A program made the position numbers and the translations under genes. The notes beneath the pieces are model-generated. The model saw only the letters and a program-made list of their open reading frames with translations. It made no database searches and was not told the origin of the DNA. DNA of 64,000 nucleotides from UBA5069 sp964560495 (lineage in GTDB: Bacteria; Chloroflexota; Anaerolineae; Caldilineales; Caldilineaceae): positions 65,205 to 129,204 of the forward strand of contig CAZLMM010000008.1 of assembly GCA_964560495.1 (NCBI GenBank), read 5' to 3'. Position 1 is the first letter of the stretch; every line of letters starts with the position of its first letter. Of this stretch, positions 25,980 through 34,684 are shown piece after piece.

Positions 25980-27539
25980 ATGAGCGCCAAGTCCGTGCAA
26001 TTGACGCCTGTCGATGCTGCCTGGCTTCACATGGAAGACCCGACCAATTTGATGATGATCACAGGGGTTATGCTTTTTGCAGAGAAAGTTGACTTCGAGA
26101 GGGTGAAGGAGACGTACCGTCTACGTCTGCTGCCCTTTGAGCGTTTCCGCCAGCGCATTGTCGAGAGCGATTCCGCCGTGGGTCTGCCGCACTGGGAGCT
26201 TGATCCGAGCTTCGATCTAGATGCCCATTGCCACCACGTTGCGCTGCCGGATTCCGGCTCGAAGGCTGATCTCATCGACTTTCTGTCGGACGTCTCCAGC
26301 ACGCCGCTAGATTTCAGCAAACCGCTGTGGCAGGTGCATGTGGTGGACAATGTCATGGGGGGGAGCGCGATTGTCATGCGCATCCACCATTCCATCGGCG
26401 ATGGCACGGCGTTGGTGGCTGTCACCATACGACTGTTTGACGACCGTCCCGACGCGCCGTTGACAGCTTTGGAAGCGCCCGCAGGCCGCAAAAGAGGTGA
26501 GTCGAGTCTACTGGCGGCGGTGTTGAATCCGGCGTTCTCGGTGTGGAGGACAACGCGCTCTATCGTGGGGACAGTCTGGCAGGAGAGCGCCGAGAGCCTG
26601 CTTCACCCATCCCATGTGGTCGAGCTGGCGCGCTCCGCCGCTGCTACGGCTGCCGTGGGCGCGACCACCCTCACCCGCGCCTTGCTGCAACCCAACGACC
26701 CGGTGACGCCCTTCAAGGGAAAGTTGGGTGTGAAGAAGCGCGTGGCCTGGTCGGAGCCGATTCAATTGGCGGAGGTGAAGGCTATCGGACAACGGCTGGA
26801 TGCCAAAGTGAATGACGTACTGGTGGCTGCCATGACCGGCGCGCTGCGCCACTATCTGCTCGAACGCCATGTGCCCATAGACGGCATCGAAATCCACTCG
26901 GTCATCCCGGTTGATCTGCGCTCTCCCGAAAAAGCGCTCAACCTGGGCAATGTCTTCGGGATGGTTTTTTTGGGGATGCCTGTGGGGATCGCAGATCCGG
27001 TCGAGCGCCTGCGCGAGGTGAAGGTGCGGATGGATCGTCTCAAGCAATCGGGCGAGTCGCTGCTCTACTACAGCCTGCTCAATGTGTTTGGCTTGACGCC
27101 CAAAGAGGTGGAGGAAGCGGTCGTGGACTTTTTCGGCGCGCGCGCTACCGCTGTGTTCACCAATGTGGTTGGGCCACGTGCGAAGCTCTATCTGGCCGGC
27201 GTTCCGGTGGAAAACGTCATGTTCTGGGTGCCCCAGTCTGGGCGGTTGGGCATGGGCATCAGCATTTACAGCTATGACGGCCGGGTCACTTTGGGCGTGA
27301 TCACAGATGCAGGCCTGGTGCCCGATCCGGAGAAGATCGCCGAACGATTCAACCTCGAATTTGGGTTGCTGCTCGAGACTGCTGGCGGCAAACCAGCGGC
27401 GGCAAGCACCAAGACGCTGGCCAGAAGGCGACCCCTGACTGACGAGAGGCCGCAATGCGCCGGCCACACCAAGAACGGTTCTCGCTGCCGCAATCGGGCC
27501 GCTGCTGATTCTCAATGGTGTCACATCCACAAGAAGTAG
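25980..27539 (+). CDS. WS/DGAT acyltransferase with C-terminal Cys motif
   Basis: A wax ester synthase/acyl-CoA:diacylglycerol acyltransferase family protein (519 residues; storage lipid synthesis). The catalytic motif HHSIGDG gives His136, His137 and Asp141. The N-terminal LTPVDAAWL block and the C-terminal-domain segments NLGNVFGMVF and VFTNVVGP are also typical. The end differs from the usual family: a Lys/Arg-rich spacer and a small module with Cys493, Cys503, Cys514 and His517 in a CAGHTKNGSRC context, like short zinc-binding tails found on unrelated bacterial proteins. AAAGGAG precedes the ATG. The leader is long and structured. Confidence 0.88.
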   Translation: MSAKSVQLTPVDAAWLHMEDPTNLMMITGVMLFAEKVDFERVKETYRLRLLPFERFRQRIVESDSAVGLPHWELDPSFDLDAHCHHVALPDSGSKADLIDFLSDVSSTPLDFSKPLWQVHVVDNVMGGSAIVMRIHHSIGDGTALVAVTIRLFDDRPDAPLTALEAPAGRKRGESSLLAAVLNPAFSVWRTTRSIVGTVWQESAESLLHPSHVVELARSAAATAAVGATTLTRALLQPNDPVTPFKGKLGVKKRVAWSEPIQLAEVKAIGQRLDAKVNDVLVAAMTGALRHYLLERHVPIDGIEIHSVIPVDLRSPEKALNLGNVFGMVFLGMPVGIADPVERLREVKVRMDRLKQSGESLLYYSLLNVFGLTPKEVEEAVVDFFGARATAVFTNVVGPRAKLYLAGVPVENVMFWVPQSGRLGMGISIYSYDGRVTLGVITDAGLVPDPEKIAERFNLEFGLLLETAGGKPAAASTKTLARRRPLTDERPQCAGHTKNGSRCRNRAAADSQWCHIHKK

Positions 27540-27568
27540 GCTCTGTTGTTTTTACAGGGAGATCGCTC

Positions 27569-28372
27569 ATGCAACGTCTTGTCGGGCAGTCTGCCGCCTT
27601 GATGGTGGGTGGCGCCATTGCGATTCTGATTCTCACTTCCTTGCGAGTCGGCGCTCAGTGGGATGTCAGCGCCCAGCCGGCGACAGCCGACCAAACATCG
27701 AATGTCATTGACGCCGCGCTTGCCGTACAGCCCAATTTGCAGTATCAAGGCGTTCTACTCGATGCCGCCAACACCCCCAAGCCTGATGGCGATTACAGCA
27801 TCATCTTTCGACTCTACGATGCAGCGACGGACGGCGCTGTCGTGTGGCAAGAAACGCAGAGCGTAATCGTATCTGGGGGATTCTTCTCTGTGTCGCTAGG
27901 ACAGGCGCAATCCATCCCTTCCAATATATTCGACAACAAACAGCTCTTTCTCGGCGTTCAAGTAGGCGACGAGAGCGAGATGTCCCCTCGCCAGCAGTTG
28001 GCGGTCAGCCCATACGCCTTTTGGTCCTATTCCGCAAAGGTTGCAGAAGAGGCCGACGCCACAAATAGGCTGAGACAGTTTCGGGCGTATGGCATCGTGA
28101 ACGAGGATGGATCGAAACATCGCGGGTTCAATTTCACCAGTAATCGTCAAACAATCGACGGTGAACTCACCTATCGGATCGACATTTCGGGCGAGAACTA
28201 CAATTTGAATGATTATGTCACCACCGTCACGGTCGTCAAGAACGCCGAGTGTCCAGGCCCGGTGATCGCCATGACAGGAAGTACTGATGGAGACCTCCTG
28301 GTCGATCTCTTTCAGCCAAACGGCGGGCGCGCCTACTGCAAATTCCACTTCGAGACCTTGACATTGAACTGA
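27569..28372 (+). CDS. Secreted protein with phage-tail-like beta domain
   Basis: A 267-residue exported protein from ATG 27569 (AGGGAG upstream; the frame extends back to 27515 without support). After a signal peptide (about 1-30) comes a domain resembling the widely scattered module that starts LQYQGVLLDAANTP and ends SPRQQLAVSPYAF, as found in many bacterial surface proteins. The C-terminal third is unrecognised and contains two Cys that might pair. It follows the acyltransferase by 29 bases. Function unknown; surface exposure is likely. Confidence 0.7.
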   Translation: MQRLVGQSAALMVGGAIAILILTSLRVGAQWDVSAQPATADQTSNVIDAALAVQPNLQYQGVLLDAANTPKPDGDYSIIFRLYDAATDGAVVWQETQSVIVSGGFFSVSLGQAQSIPSNIFDNKQLFLGVQVGDESEMSPRQQLAVSPYAFWSYSAKVAEEADATNRLRQFRAYGIVNEDGSKHRGFNFTSNRQTIDGELTYRIDISGENYNLNDYVTTVTVVKNAECPGPVIAMTGSTDGDLLVDLFQPNGGRAYCKFHFETLTLN

Positions 28373-28551
28373 TTGGAGATAGACCAACAGCAGCTACGGA
28401 GGATCACCCCGTTGGGAGTGAAGGGCCGTGGCAGAGTCTTGCAGTCGCGCCAAGCGACTGGGCCGCCGTTCTGTCGCTGCGGCCAATGAGTTTGGATACG
28501 CCTGTTGGTTGCCGCATCCAGGCAGACCTGCCCCAGGAACAAGGAGGATAA

Positions 28552-28926
28552 GTGAAACACCAAACTAGAATCCTGCTGACGAGCAGTGCGCTGTTGTTGG
28601 CGCTCATCGTTGTATTGACCGTTGCACGTGCTGCTCTGGCGCAGCGTTCGGCGTCTTCCAGTTTTGGCTGTTGGGGGATCTTCAGCAGCGGCGGCGGAGA
28701 ACAGACCTCGGTGCAGAGCAAAATGCTTGCGGCCATCACTCCGTTGGGAGGCTCAATGCAAGGCGTCAGCTTTCGCATCGATGCCAACCACTTCACCCTG
28801 TGGACGACGCTGAATCCTCAGCCTGGCCCAGTCGCGCCGCCAGTTCAGGATGTGGGGATGCAATATCTGCCAGCCATTTTCGGGCAGATACTGCATCTGG
28901 ATCGCTTGTGCACCCACAGCGATTGA
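28552..28926 (+). CDS. Small secreted protein with YLP motif
   Basis: A 124-residue predicted exported protein starting at GTG 28552, with AGGAGG at ideal spacing. Signal peptide about 1-30 ending ALAQR. A short Ser/Gly-rich stretch, then VQDVGMQYLPAIF near the C-terminus, which resembles the YLP motif found in other secreted proteins of this window. Beyond that, no domain is recognised. It sits in a run of secreted-protein genes but has its own 179-base upstream gap. The 182 bases after it hold only the start signals of the PA14 gene. Confidence 0.6.
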   Translation: MKHQTRILLTSSALLLALIVVLTVARAALAQRSASSSFGCWGIFSSGGGEQTSVQSKMLAAITPLGGSMQGVSFRIDANHFTLWTTLNPQPGPVAPPVQDVGMQYLPAIFGQILHLDRLCTHSD

Positions 28927-29108
28927 CAAACGAAACGCAAACAGGAAAATCCATCATACTCCTCGATGCCATTTCTCGGAGCGTTCTGGCGGCGTGCATG
29001 TTCGCTGGAACATTTACGACTCTCATCCGTCCCAGTGACAGGCGTGCTCATGTGGATGAAGTGTAATAGGCGTGAAGAGTGCTGTTCGCAAGAGAGGAGT
29101 CTATCGGC

Positions 29109-30737
29109 ATGCGGCGCAAGAAGTTTTTTTTCATCCTCCTTGGATTGATGTTGGTCATGTCCCTCTCCCCGGTCTTTTGGTTTGCATCCGCACACGCAGA
29201 CGATGAAGGCCCTGTTCGTGCAGCCGAGACAGACCCGTATTGGGTAGCTTCCTATTGGAATAATACATCGCTGGCCGGGTCGCCAGTGCTAACGCGCAAT
29301 GAGCCAACCATTGACTATAATTGGGGCTTCGGCTCGCCAGCTCCAGAGGTGAGCAACGATAACTTCTCGGCGCGCTGGACGCGCTACATTTACACGAGCG
29401 CCGGCGTCTATCGCTTTACAGCGACTACCGATGACGGTATGCGCGTCTTTGTGGATGACCAGCTGATCCTCAATCAGTGGCGCGTTCAGGCGCCCACCAC
29501 CTACGTGGTGGATCGCCAATTGAGCGAGGGCCATCATCTGGTGCGGGTTGAATACTTCGAGGCTGGGGGCGAGGCTGTCGCTCGCTTTTCCTGGGAACGG
29601 TTGGGGTCGCCCGAACCGCCGCCCGTGGTGAACTGGCGGGGCGAATACTTCAACAATCGTGATCTGGCCGGCGCGCCGGCTCTCATCCGCGACGACCCGA
29701 ACATTGACTTTCGCTGGGGAAGAGGGTCGCCCGCGCCGGGCGTGGTCAACAGTGATAACTTCTCAACGCGCTGGACGCGCACGCTCTCGTTTGAGCCGGG
29801 CAATTATCGTTTTTCGGTGACGACAGACGACGGCGCGCGGTTGTGGGTCAACAACGCCCGCATTATCAACGAGTGGCGCGAACAATCCACGCGCACTTTT
29901 ACCAGCGACATCTATCTGCCAGGCGGCGCCATCCCCGTGCGGCTGGAATACTTCGATGCCCTGGGCGACGCCACCATTATCCTGCAATGGCAACGTGCGG
30001 ACGCCCCCAGCCCGACGCCCACCCCATCAAGCGGTAAGTGGCGCGGCGACTATTTCGGCAATCCCAACCTCAGCGGCGCGCCCGCCATGACGCGCAACGA
30101 CAGTTCGATTGACTTCAATTGGGGCTACGGCTCGCCGGCGCTCCAGATCCCGCCGGATAACTTCTCGGTGAGGTGGACGCGCACCATACGTTTCGATGCA
30201 GGCGAATATCGCTTCACCACAGAGACCGATGATGGCGTGCGGCTTTATGTAGATGGAAACCTGGTCATCGACCGCTGGTTCGACCAGGGGCGCACGAAAT
30301 ACTCAGCGAACGTGCGCTTGAGCAAAGGCAATCACACCATTGTCATGGACTATTACGAGCGATTCGGTGCGGCCTTTGCCAGGTTGAACATTTCTCGCAG
30401 CGCGGGCACACCCGAACCGATAGGGAACATCATCACTTGTGTGCCGCCCCAGCCACAAAACTATGCGTGGATCAAACTCTATCGGCTGAATGGCGACAAT
30501 CGCTGGTATTCCATCGGCAGAGGCATTGGTTCCATCGAGCCAACCGGCTATCTGAAGATCGATGGGCTGCCGGTGGATGTGGGGCGCTTTGGTCAACAAG
30601 GAGAACCCTACAAAGTGGAGATGTGGGTGAATGGCAGTGTGGCCTTCTCCACGGGAGATTTTCTGACCGGACAGCCGCAGTTCCTCGTGCGCCCCTTTGC
30701 CGACAACTACACCCCCTGGCAGTGCCCGCGGCGCTGA
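29109..30737 (+). CDS. Secreted triple-PA14 protein
   Basis: A 542-residue exported protein with three tandem PA14 domains (about 40-165, 175-300 and 315-445). Each has the pattern W..EYFNN..L.G.P, then NFS.RWTR, then TTDDG.R.(W/Y)V. The repeats are separated by Pro-rich linkers. The C-terminal 95 residues form a distinct beta-rich region. PA14 domains bind carbohydrates or act as adhesin modules, so a glycan-binding surface protein is likely. The start is ATG 29109, with GAGGAG upstream; the ATG at 29079 lacks support. A strong terminator follows. Confidence 0.88.
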   Translation: MRRKKFFFILLGLMLVMSLSPVFWFASAHADDEGPVRAAETDPYWVASYWNNTSLAGSPVLTRNEPTIDYNWGFGSPAPEVSNDNFSARWTRYIYTSAGVYRFTATTDDGMRVFVDDQLILNQWRVQAPTTYVVDRQLSEGHHLVRVEYFEAGGEAVARFSWERLGSPEPPPVVNWRGEYFNNRDLAGAPALIRDDPNIDFRWGRGSPAPGVVNSDNFSTRWTRTLSFEPGNYRFSVTTDDGARLWVNNARIINEWREQSTRTFTSDIYLPGGAIPVRLEYFDALGDATIILQWQRADAPSPTPTPSSGKWRGDYFGNPNLSGAPAMTRNDSSIDFNWGYGSPALQIPPDNFSVRWTRTIRFDAGEYRFTTETDDGVRLYVDGNLVIDRWFDQGRTKYSANVRLSKGNHTIVMDYYERFGAAFARLNISRSAGTPEPIGNIITCVPPQPQNYAWIKLYRLNGDNRWYSIGRGIGSIEPTGYLKIDGLPVDVGRFGQQGEPYKVEMWVNGSVAFSTGDFLTGQPQFLVRPFADNYTPWQCPRR

Positions 30738-30741
30738 CGCC

Positions 30742-30776
30742 AACAGGGACGGGAATCATTCTTCCCGTCCCTGTTT
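30742..30776. terminator. Bidirectional terminator between PA14 gene and gerW
   Basis: A 14-bp perfect stem (30742-30755 with 30762-30775) around TCATTC, starting AACAGGGACGGGAA and ending TTT on the plus strand and AA(A) on the other side. It sits between convergent genes. Confidence 0.85.
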
Positions 30777-30797
30777 CAATATCGTACTCGTTCCCAG

Positions 30798-31235
30798 TTA
30801 CTTCCCCTTGCGCATTGCCCGCAACGCCATGAAAATCGCACCAATGGTGGTGAACATGGCGATGGCGATCTTGGTGGGATCGACGACCGGCTCCACATCC
30901 ACGCCCTTTGGCCCGATGGAGATGACAGCCACCGGTCGCCCCATGGATGTGCCCCCGCCGCCGCCGCCCGAACCGCCGCCGCTGCCAGTGGCGTCTCCCC
31001 CGCCGCCAGAGCCAAACCCGGCGCCCAATCCCATGTATAGCTCCGACGCAGTGATGACTGTGTACTCGCCCGCTGTGATGGGGGCGCTGAACACAGCCCC
31101 CGGTTCGGCGACATGGGCCAGTTTGCCGAGCAGGTCGATGGTCTCCGATTCAGTTTGCAACGCCTTGCCAAAGACAACCTTGCTGAAATCTGCGTTCTGC
31201 CCATCAGGTGTAGAGGGCGATTCTTCTTCGCTCAT
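30798..31235 (-). CDS. GerW/YtfJ-like protein
   Basis: A 145-residue protein of the GerW/YtfJ family: an N-terminal VVFGKALQ..TIDLLG block, a GLGAGFGSGGGG glycine-rich stretch, a second long Gly run, PVAVISIGPKGVDVEPV, and a C-terminal hydrophobic helix. In endospore formers GerW is involved in germination, but the family is also present in bacteria that do not sporulate, and there is no other sporulation gene here. AGGAGAAG precedes the ATG. It follows a small membrane protein gene by 9 bases, so the two form a unit. Confidence 0.85.
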   Translation of the reverse strand: MSEEESPSTPDGQNADFSKVVFGKALQTESETIDLLGKLAHVAEPGAVFSAPITAGEYTVITASELYMGLGAGFGSGGGGDATGSGGGSGGGGGGTSMGRPVAVISIGPKGVDVEPVVDPTKIAIAMFTTIGAIFMALRAMRKGK

Positions 31236-31244
31236 GAACTTCTC

Positions 31245-31520
31245 CTATTTCATGCTCGAACCGAAAATGAGGGCCAATAACCCGAACAACGTTGAAATCG
31301 CGGCAAATGCCCAAACAGCCCGCCGCGTCACATCGACGATTGGGATGCGCTCGACGTTTCCGTTGCGCTCCACAACTGCGGCAGTGGGTGAGTTCCACAC
31401 AAAGCCGCCGCGATGAAAGCTGACAATCAATGTACGGGCTTCAAGAACGAGAGATGCGCCGCCGCAGTCAACCGGCGGGGTCTGTTGGGTCTGCCAAGTT
31501 ATGTGGTCTTGCAGCTTCAC
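31245..31520 (-). CDS. Small membrane protein upstream of gerW-like gene
   Basis: A 91-residue protein read from GTG 31520, with GGAGG five bases upstream. The frame continues back to 31694, but that part is translated repeat A2 and is not protein-coding. It has a soluble N-terminal part (about 1-62, containing GASLVLEARTLIVSFHRGGFVW) and one C-terminal transmembrane helix (about 67-88). Function unknown; the close spacing to the GerW-like gene suggests a joint role at the membrane. Confidence 0.7.
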   Translation of the reverse strand: MKLQDHITWQTQQTPPVDCGGASLVLEARTLIVSFHRGGFVWNSPTAAVVERNGNVERIPIVDVTRRAVWAFAAISTLFGLLALIFGSSMK

Positions 31521-31576
31521 ATTTTCCTCCGATTCACAAAAAGCTGTAATGCAACCCACCTTGCATTGTCTGCCGC

Positions 31577-31649
31577 TATACTGCGGTTGTTTTGAGACCA
31601 GGAGTTTTTGGCCTGCGAAAACTCCTGGTCTCAAACAGAGCAAAGTATA
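31577..31649 (+). repeat. MITE-like palindromic repeat A2
   Basis: Most symmetric copy of family A, 73 bases, TATACTGCGG to AAAGTATA. GAGACCAGGAGTTTT pairs with AAAACTCCTGGTCTC. It lies between two divergent genes. Confidence 0.8.
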
Positions 31650-31740
31650 ACGGTACACGATCTGCAGATGAATGACAAGAATGATGAAACGCACACCGCC
31701 GCGTGGGACATTGGTCTCTGATCGAGATTCCAGGATGTTA

Positions 31741-31746
31741 TATAAT
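31741..31746 (+). promoter_or_regulatory. -10 box TATAAT for the membrane protein gene
   Basis: An exact TATAAT preceded by TTA, 36 bases before ATG 31783; no good -35 at 17 bases (CTGATC at 31718-31723). It supports 31783 rather than the earlier in-frame ATGs as the start. Confidence 0.4.
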
Positions 31747-31782
31747 CCCGTTCAACTGGATTATATTCTTGCGTCGAGATCC

Positions 31783-33051
31783 ATGTCCATACGTTCCGCC
31801 CGCTTCTATTCTTTTGTTGCGCTTTTCTCCCTGGCGTTGGCTGCCAGCACCGGCGTCCTTTTGCGCTTTGGCCTGCTCTACGGCATGCCAGCATGGGCGC
31901 AGAATTATGGGACGATTCGCCACGCCCACAGCCATCTCATGTATTTCGGCTGGGGCACGTTGGGCGTCATGGCGCTGGTGTGGAGGATGCTGCCCGGACT
32001 GACCGGGCGACCGCTGCCGCGGGGCGTTCATGGGCAAATGGCCTTGACCTGCATCCTCTCCCTGCTCAGTTTTCCTGCGTTCTGGTCCAATGGCTATGGC
32101 CTCACCTCCATTGGCTCTGCGGAACTGCCGCTCGGCTCTATGACCGCTGCGGCCAATGGGTTGCCGTGGTTTCTCTTCGCCATTTTGTATGCACGGGCCA
32201 CATGGAGATTACCCGCTCGCCATACTCCAATCCAGTTGTGGGATTGGGCGCTTGTCCTCTTGCTGTTGGCGACCGCCGGCGCGCTGGCTTTGGGCATGCA
32301 GGTTGCGCTTGGCGTTGAAAGCGCAGCCCTGCGCGACGCCTCCCTCCATCTCTTTCTTGACCTCTTCGCCGTCGGGTGGTTTTCTCTTGCCATCCTGGGT
32401 TTGCTCTGGGCCTCTCTTCAGCAGCGAACGTCGCTGCCCGCCTGGCTGCCGACGCAAAGCCTGGCGATTCTCCTTTGCGCGACCTTTGTTTTGGGTATGT
32501 CAGCGGCCTTCGTCACTCCATCCATGTTCTGGCTCTCGGCAATCGCCAATCTGGTTGCTGCCTTGCTCCTCCTGCGCCACTTGCTGGAACTGATGCGACG
32601 TCGGACATACCTGCCGCTGCTGGTGTGGTTCGCCCTGAGCTTGCTGGCAGTCCATCTCCTCACTGCGTTCGCCGTCATCATCCCCGGCGTGTGGCTGTGG
32701 GCGGCAGGCACACAGTTACGTATCTTCTTTCTTCACAACCTACTCTTGGGTTGGATGAGCAGCGCGCTCTTGGGGTTGCTCATCGTGGAGATGACCACAT
32801 GGCGGCGCAGTTTTGTCGTCGCGCTCTCTGCGCTGTGGGGCGCCGGCGTGAGCATCATGCTGCTGGCGTTGTTGGGGCTTGGTCTGAGCGGAGTGTTGGC
32901 CCTGCCGACGGTCGCTCTCCTGCATACGGCCACATACGCCAGCATTGGGCCGGCATTGGCCGCAACTCTGGCCGCCGGCGGCATGGGTTGGCTGTTCATC
33001 GCGCCGCCCAAAGCGCAGTCATTCTCGACCCCCTACAGCGTGGAAACTTGA
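31783..33051 (+). CDS. Polytopic membrane protein with heme-copper-like histidines
   Basis: A 422-residue integral membrane protein with about 11-12 predicted helices. Histidines sit in or near helices in IRHAHSHLMYFGWG, SLHLFLDLF and FLHNLLLGWM, reminiscent of NnrS or cytochrome-oxidase subunit I-like membrane heme proteins. That comparison is by pattern only, and no firm family is claimed. The ATG at 31783 is chosen because a TATAAT box lies over the earlier start codons. The 3' end overlaps the convergent oxidoreductase gene by 19 bases. Confidence 0.65.
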   Translation: MSIRSARFYSFVALFSLALAASTGVLLRFGLLYGMPAWAQNYGTIRHAHSHLMYFGWGTLGVMALVWRMLPGLTGRPLPRGVHGQMALTCILSLLSFPAFWSNGYGLTSIGSAELPLGSMTAAANGLPWFLFAILYARATWRLPARHTPIQLWDWALVLLLLATAGALALGMQVALGVESAALRDASLHLFLDLFAVGWFSLAILGLLWASLQQRTSLPAWLPTQSLAILLCATFVLGMSAAFVTPSMFWLSAIANLVAALLLLRHLLELMRRRTYLPLLVWFALSLLAVHLLTAFAVIIPGVWLWAAGTQLRIFFLHNLLLGWMSSALLGLLIVEMTTWRRSFVVALSALWGAGVSIMLLALLGLGLSGVLALPTVALLHTATYASIGPALAATLAAGGMGWLFIAPPKAQSFSTPYSVET

Positions 33052-34541
33052 AATGGAATCCCCTCCCGGTGACATAGGAGCTGAATCACGTTCCGGCCAG
33101 AGATAGCGGCCAAAGGAACGCTGCCGCCCGGCTCCACCCACTGACCGATGTGATAAAAGTTTTCTAATCCCGGCATTGTATTGCCCACCCCCAGGATCAT
33201 CATGAGCATTGTCTCTTTGGTGAGCAGCCAGCCGCAGGTGGAGCCTTGCCAGTTGCCGGTGTAACGTTCGTAGCTCAAGGGCGTAGCCACATCGGTCACT
33301 TCCACCTGGCTGCACAGCCCAGGGTGGAGGCCATCCAAAAAGTCCGTGACGATCTCGGCCACTTGGAGCTGTTCCATGTCGTACAATTTGCGACCATAGA
33401 TGCGCTGCCAGTAATCGTAGTCGCTGGGCAGCATCACTTCCACCACTGACTTGCCTGCCGGCGCCAGGGTGGAATCGAAACAGTAGTGCTTGACGCCGAT
33501 TTCATGGCGCTCTTGCCCGGCGATGACGATGGGTTCATCCAGCAGATACATATTCCAGTGTGGCGCATCAGCAAGGTCGCGGTTTACACCCAACGAGACT
33601 TGCAGCTGAGAGTGAATCGGAAGACGTCCGTCATAGCGTCGTTGCAGGGTCCGGTCGATGAAGCGACCATCCAGCAAATGATAAAGCGTGGCGCGGCCAT
33701 CTGCGGCGGAGATCACCACGTCAGCCCGATGCTCGCTGTCATCATACAGGCGCACGCCGACGGCTTTGTTCCCATCCACGAGGACCTTTTCCACCTGCGC
33801 CTTGTAGTGGATTTCGCCGCCCAATTCCAGATAGCGCCGTTCGATGGCGCGGGCAAATTCCAGCGATCCACCAACCGGAAAGCCGGCGTTGTGCATGTGC
33901 ATGTAAGCCAACAACGACAACCCCACCATCATGGGGATATCGGGCCAGGCGAAGACCTGGGGAAAGGCCCGACGCAGGAAAGGATCGCGAAAGCGAACAG
34001 CGAACTCCTGGGCAGAGACCCTGCCCCAACGCATGAGCGGCCCGAGGAAAGGCATCATGCGTCGCCCCAGGGCCATGCCGTCGGCAGCGGTCATGAGTTC
34101 TCGCGGCTTCATGCGCATGAGCGACATATCGAAGCGTGTAAAGGCGCGAATGCCGTCGGCCAACCCAGCGATGAGCAGTGCATCGGTGGGCGAAAGTTCG
34201 CTCATGTGCTGCTGTAGGCGGTCTGGGTCGCAATAGACGATGAGCGTTTTGCCGCTGGAGTCGGTGACGCGCATGAATTCCGTGTGATAGATCATGGGGC
34301 GTCTCTGCACTGCGCCCAGCTCGCGCCAGAGGCTGTTGAAAGGCTGCCCTTCGCCAGAGCCAAAGAGGTAGTGGATACAGCCATCGAAAGTGTAGCCTTT
34401 GCGTTCCCAGGCGGTGCAGAGGCCGCCAGGAAGATCGTGCATCTCAAAGATTTGCGAGCGAAAGCCGTTCATCTGGGCGTAACAGCCTACCGCCAACCCG
34501 GCGACGCCCGCGCCGATGATGATTACTGTCTTGTCCTTCAT
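33033..34541 (-). CDS. CrtI/phytoene-desaturase-like FAD oxidoreductase
   Basis: A 502-residue flavoprotein. The N-terminal dinucleotide-binding loop is VIIIGAGVAGLAVGCYAQMNG followed by an acidic residue and the DLPGGLCTAW segment. The C-terminal FAD motif is NFYHIGQWVEPGGSVPLAAISG. This is the CrtI/retinol-saturase/amine-oxidase superfamily. No phytoene synthase or other carotenoid gene is adjacent, so the substrate is open. It is followed downstream by the convergent membrane protein gene, overlapping it by 19 bases. Confidence 0.85.
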   Translation of the reverse strand: MKDKTVIIIGAGVAGLAVGCYAQMNGFRSQIFEMHDLPGGLCTAWERKGYTFDGCIHYLFGSGEGQPFNSLWRELGAVQRRPMIYHTEFMRVTDSSGKTLIVYCDPDRLQQHMSELSPTDALLIAGLADGIRAFTRFDMSLMRMKPRELMTAADGMALGRRMMPFLGPLMRWGRVSAQEFAVRFRDPFLRRAFPQVFAWPDIPMMVGLSLLAYMHMHNAGFPVGGSLEFARAIERRYLELGGEIHYKAQVEKVLVDGNKAVGVRLYDDSEHRADVVISAADGRATLYHLLDGRFIDRTLQRRYDGRLPIHSQLQVSLGVNRDLADAPHWNMYLLDEPIVIAGQERHEIGVKHYCFDSTLAPAGKSVVEVMLPSDYDYWQRIYGRKLYDMEQLQVAEIVTDFLDGLHPGLCSQVEVTDVATPLSYERYTGNWQGSTCGWLLTKETMLMMILGVGNTMPGLENFYHIGQWVEPGGSVPLAAISGRNVIQLLCHREGIPFQVSTL

Positions 34542-34684
34542 GCCGATTACCCTCTTTGACCAGCGCCAGAATCAACCAGTTGGCTGTATGAGCGCCGGGC
34601 GCGCCGTCCATACACCGCCGCTGTTCAGCCTAGCGAAGATTCAGCCGCATGAAGACTATCGAAAGTTGTGTGTTTGTGGGGTGT

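Noticed and set aside
26508..27530. A 340-codon minus-strand frame opposite the WS/DGAT gene
   Set aside because: Overlaps a clear acyltransferase with catalytic motif; composition looks like antisense translation.
31521..31694. N-terminal extension of the small membrane protein upstream of gerW
   Set aside because: The sequence is translated MITE A2, and a strong GGAGG supports the GTG at 31520.
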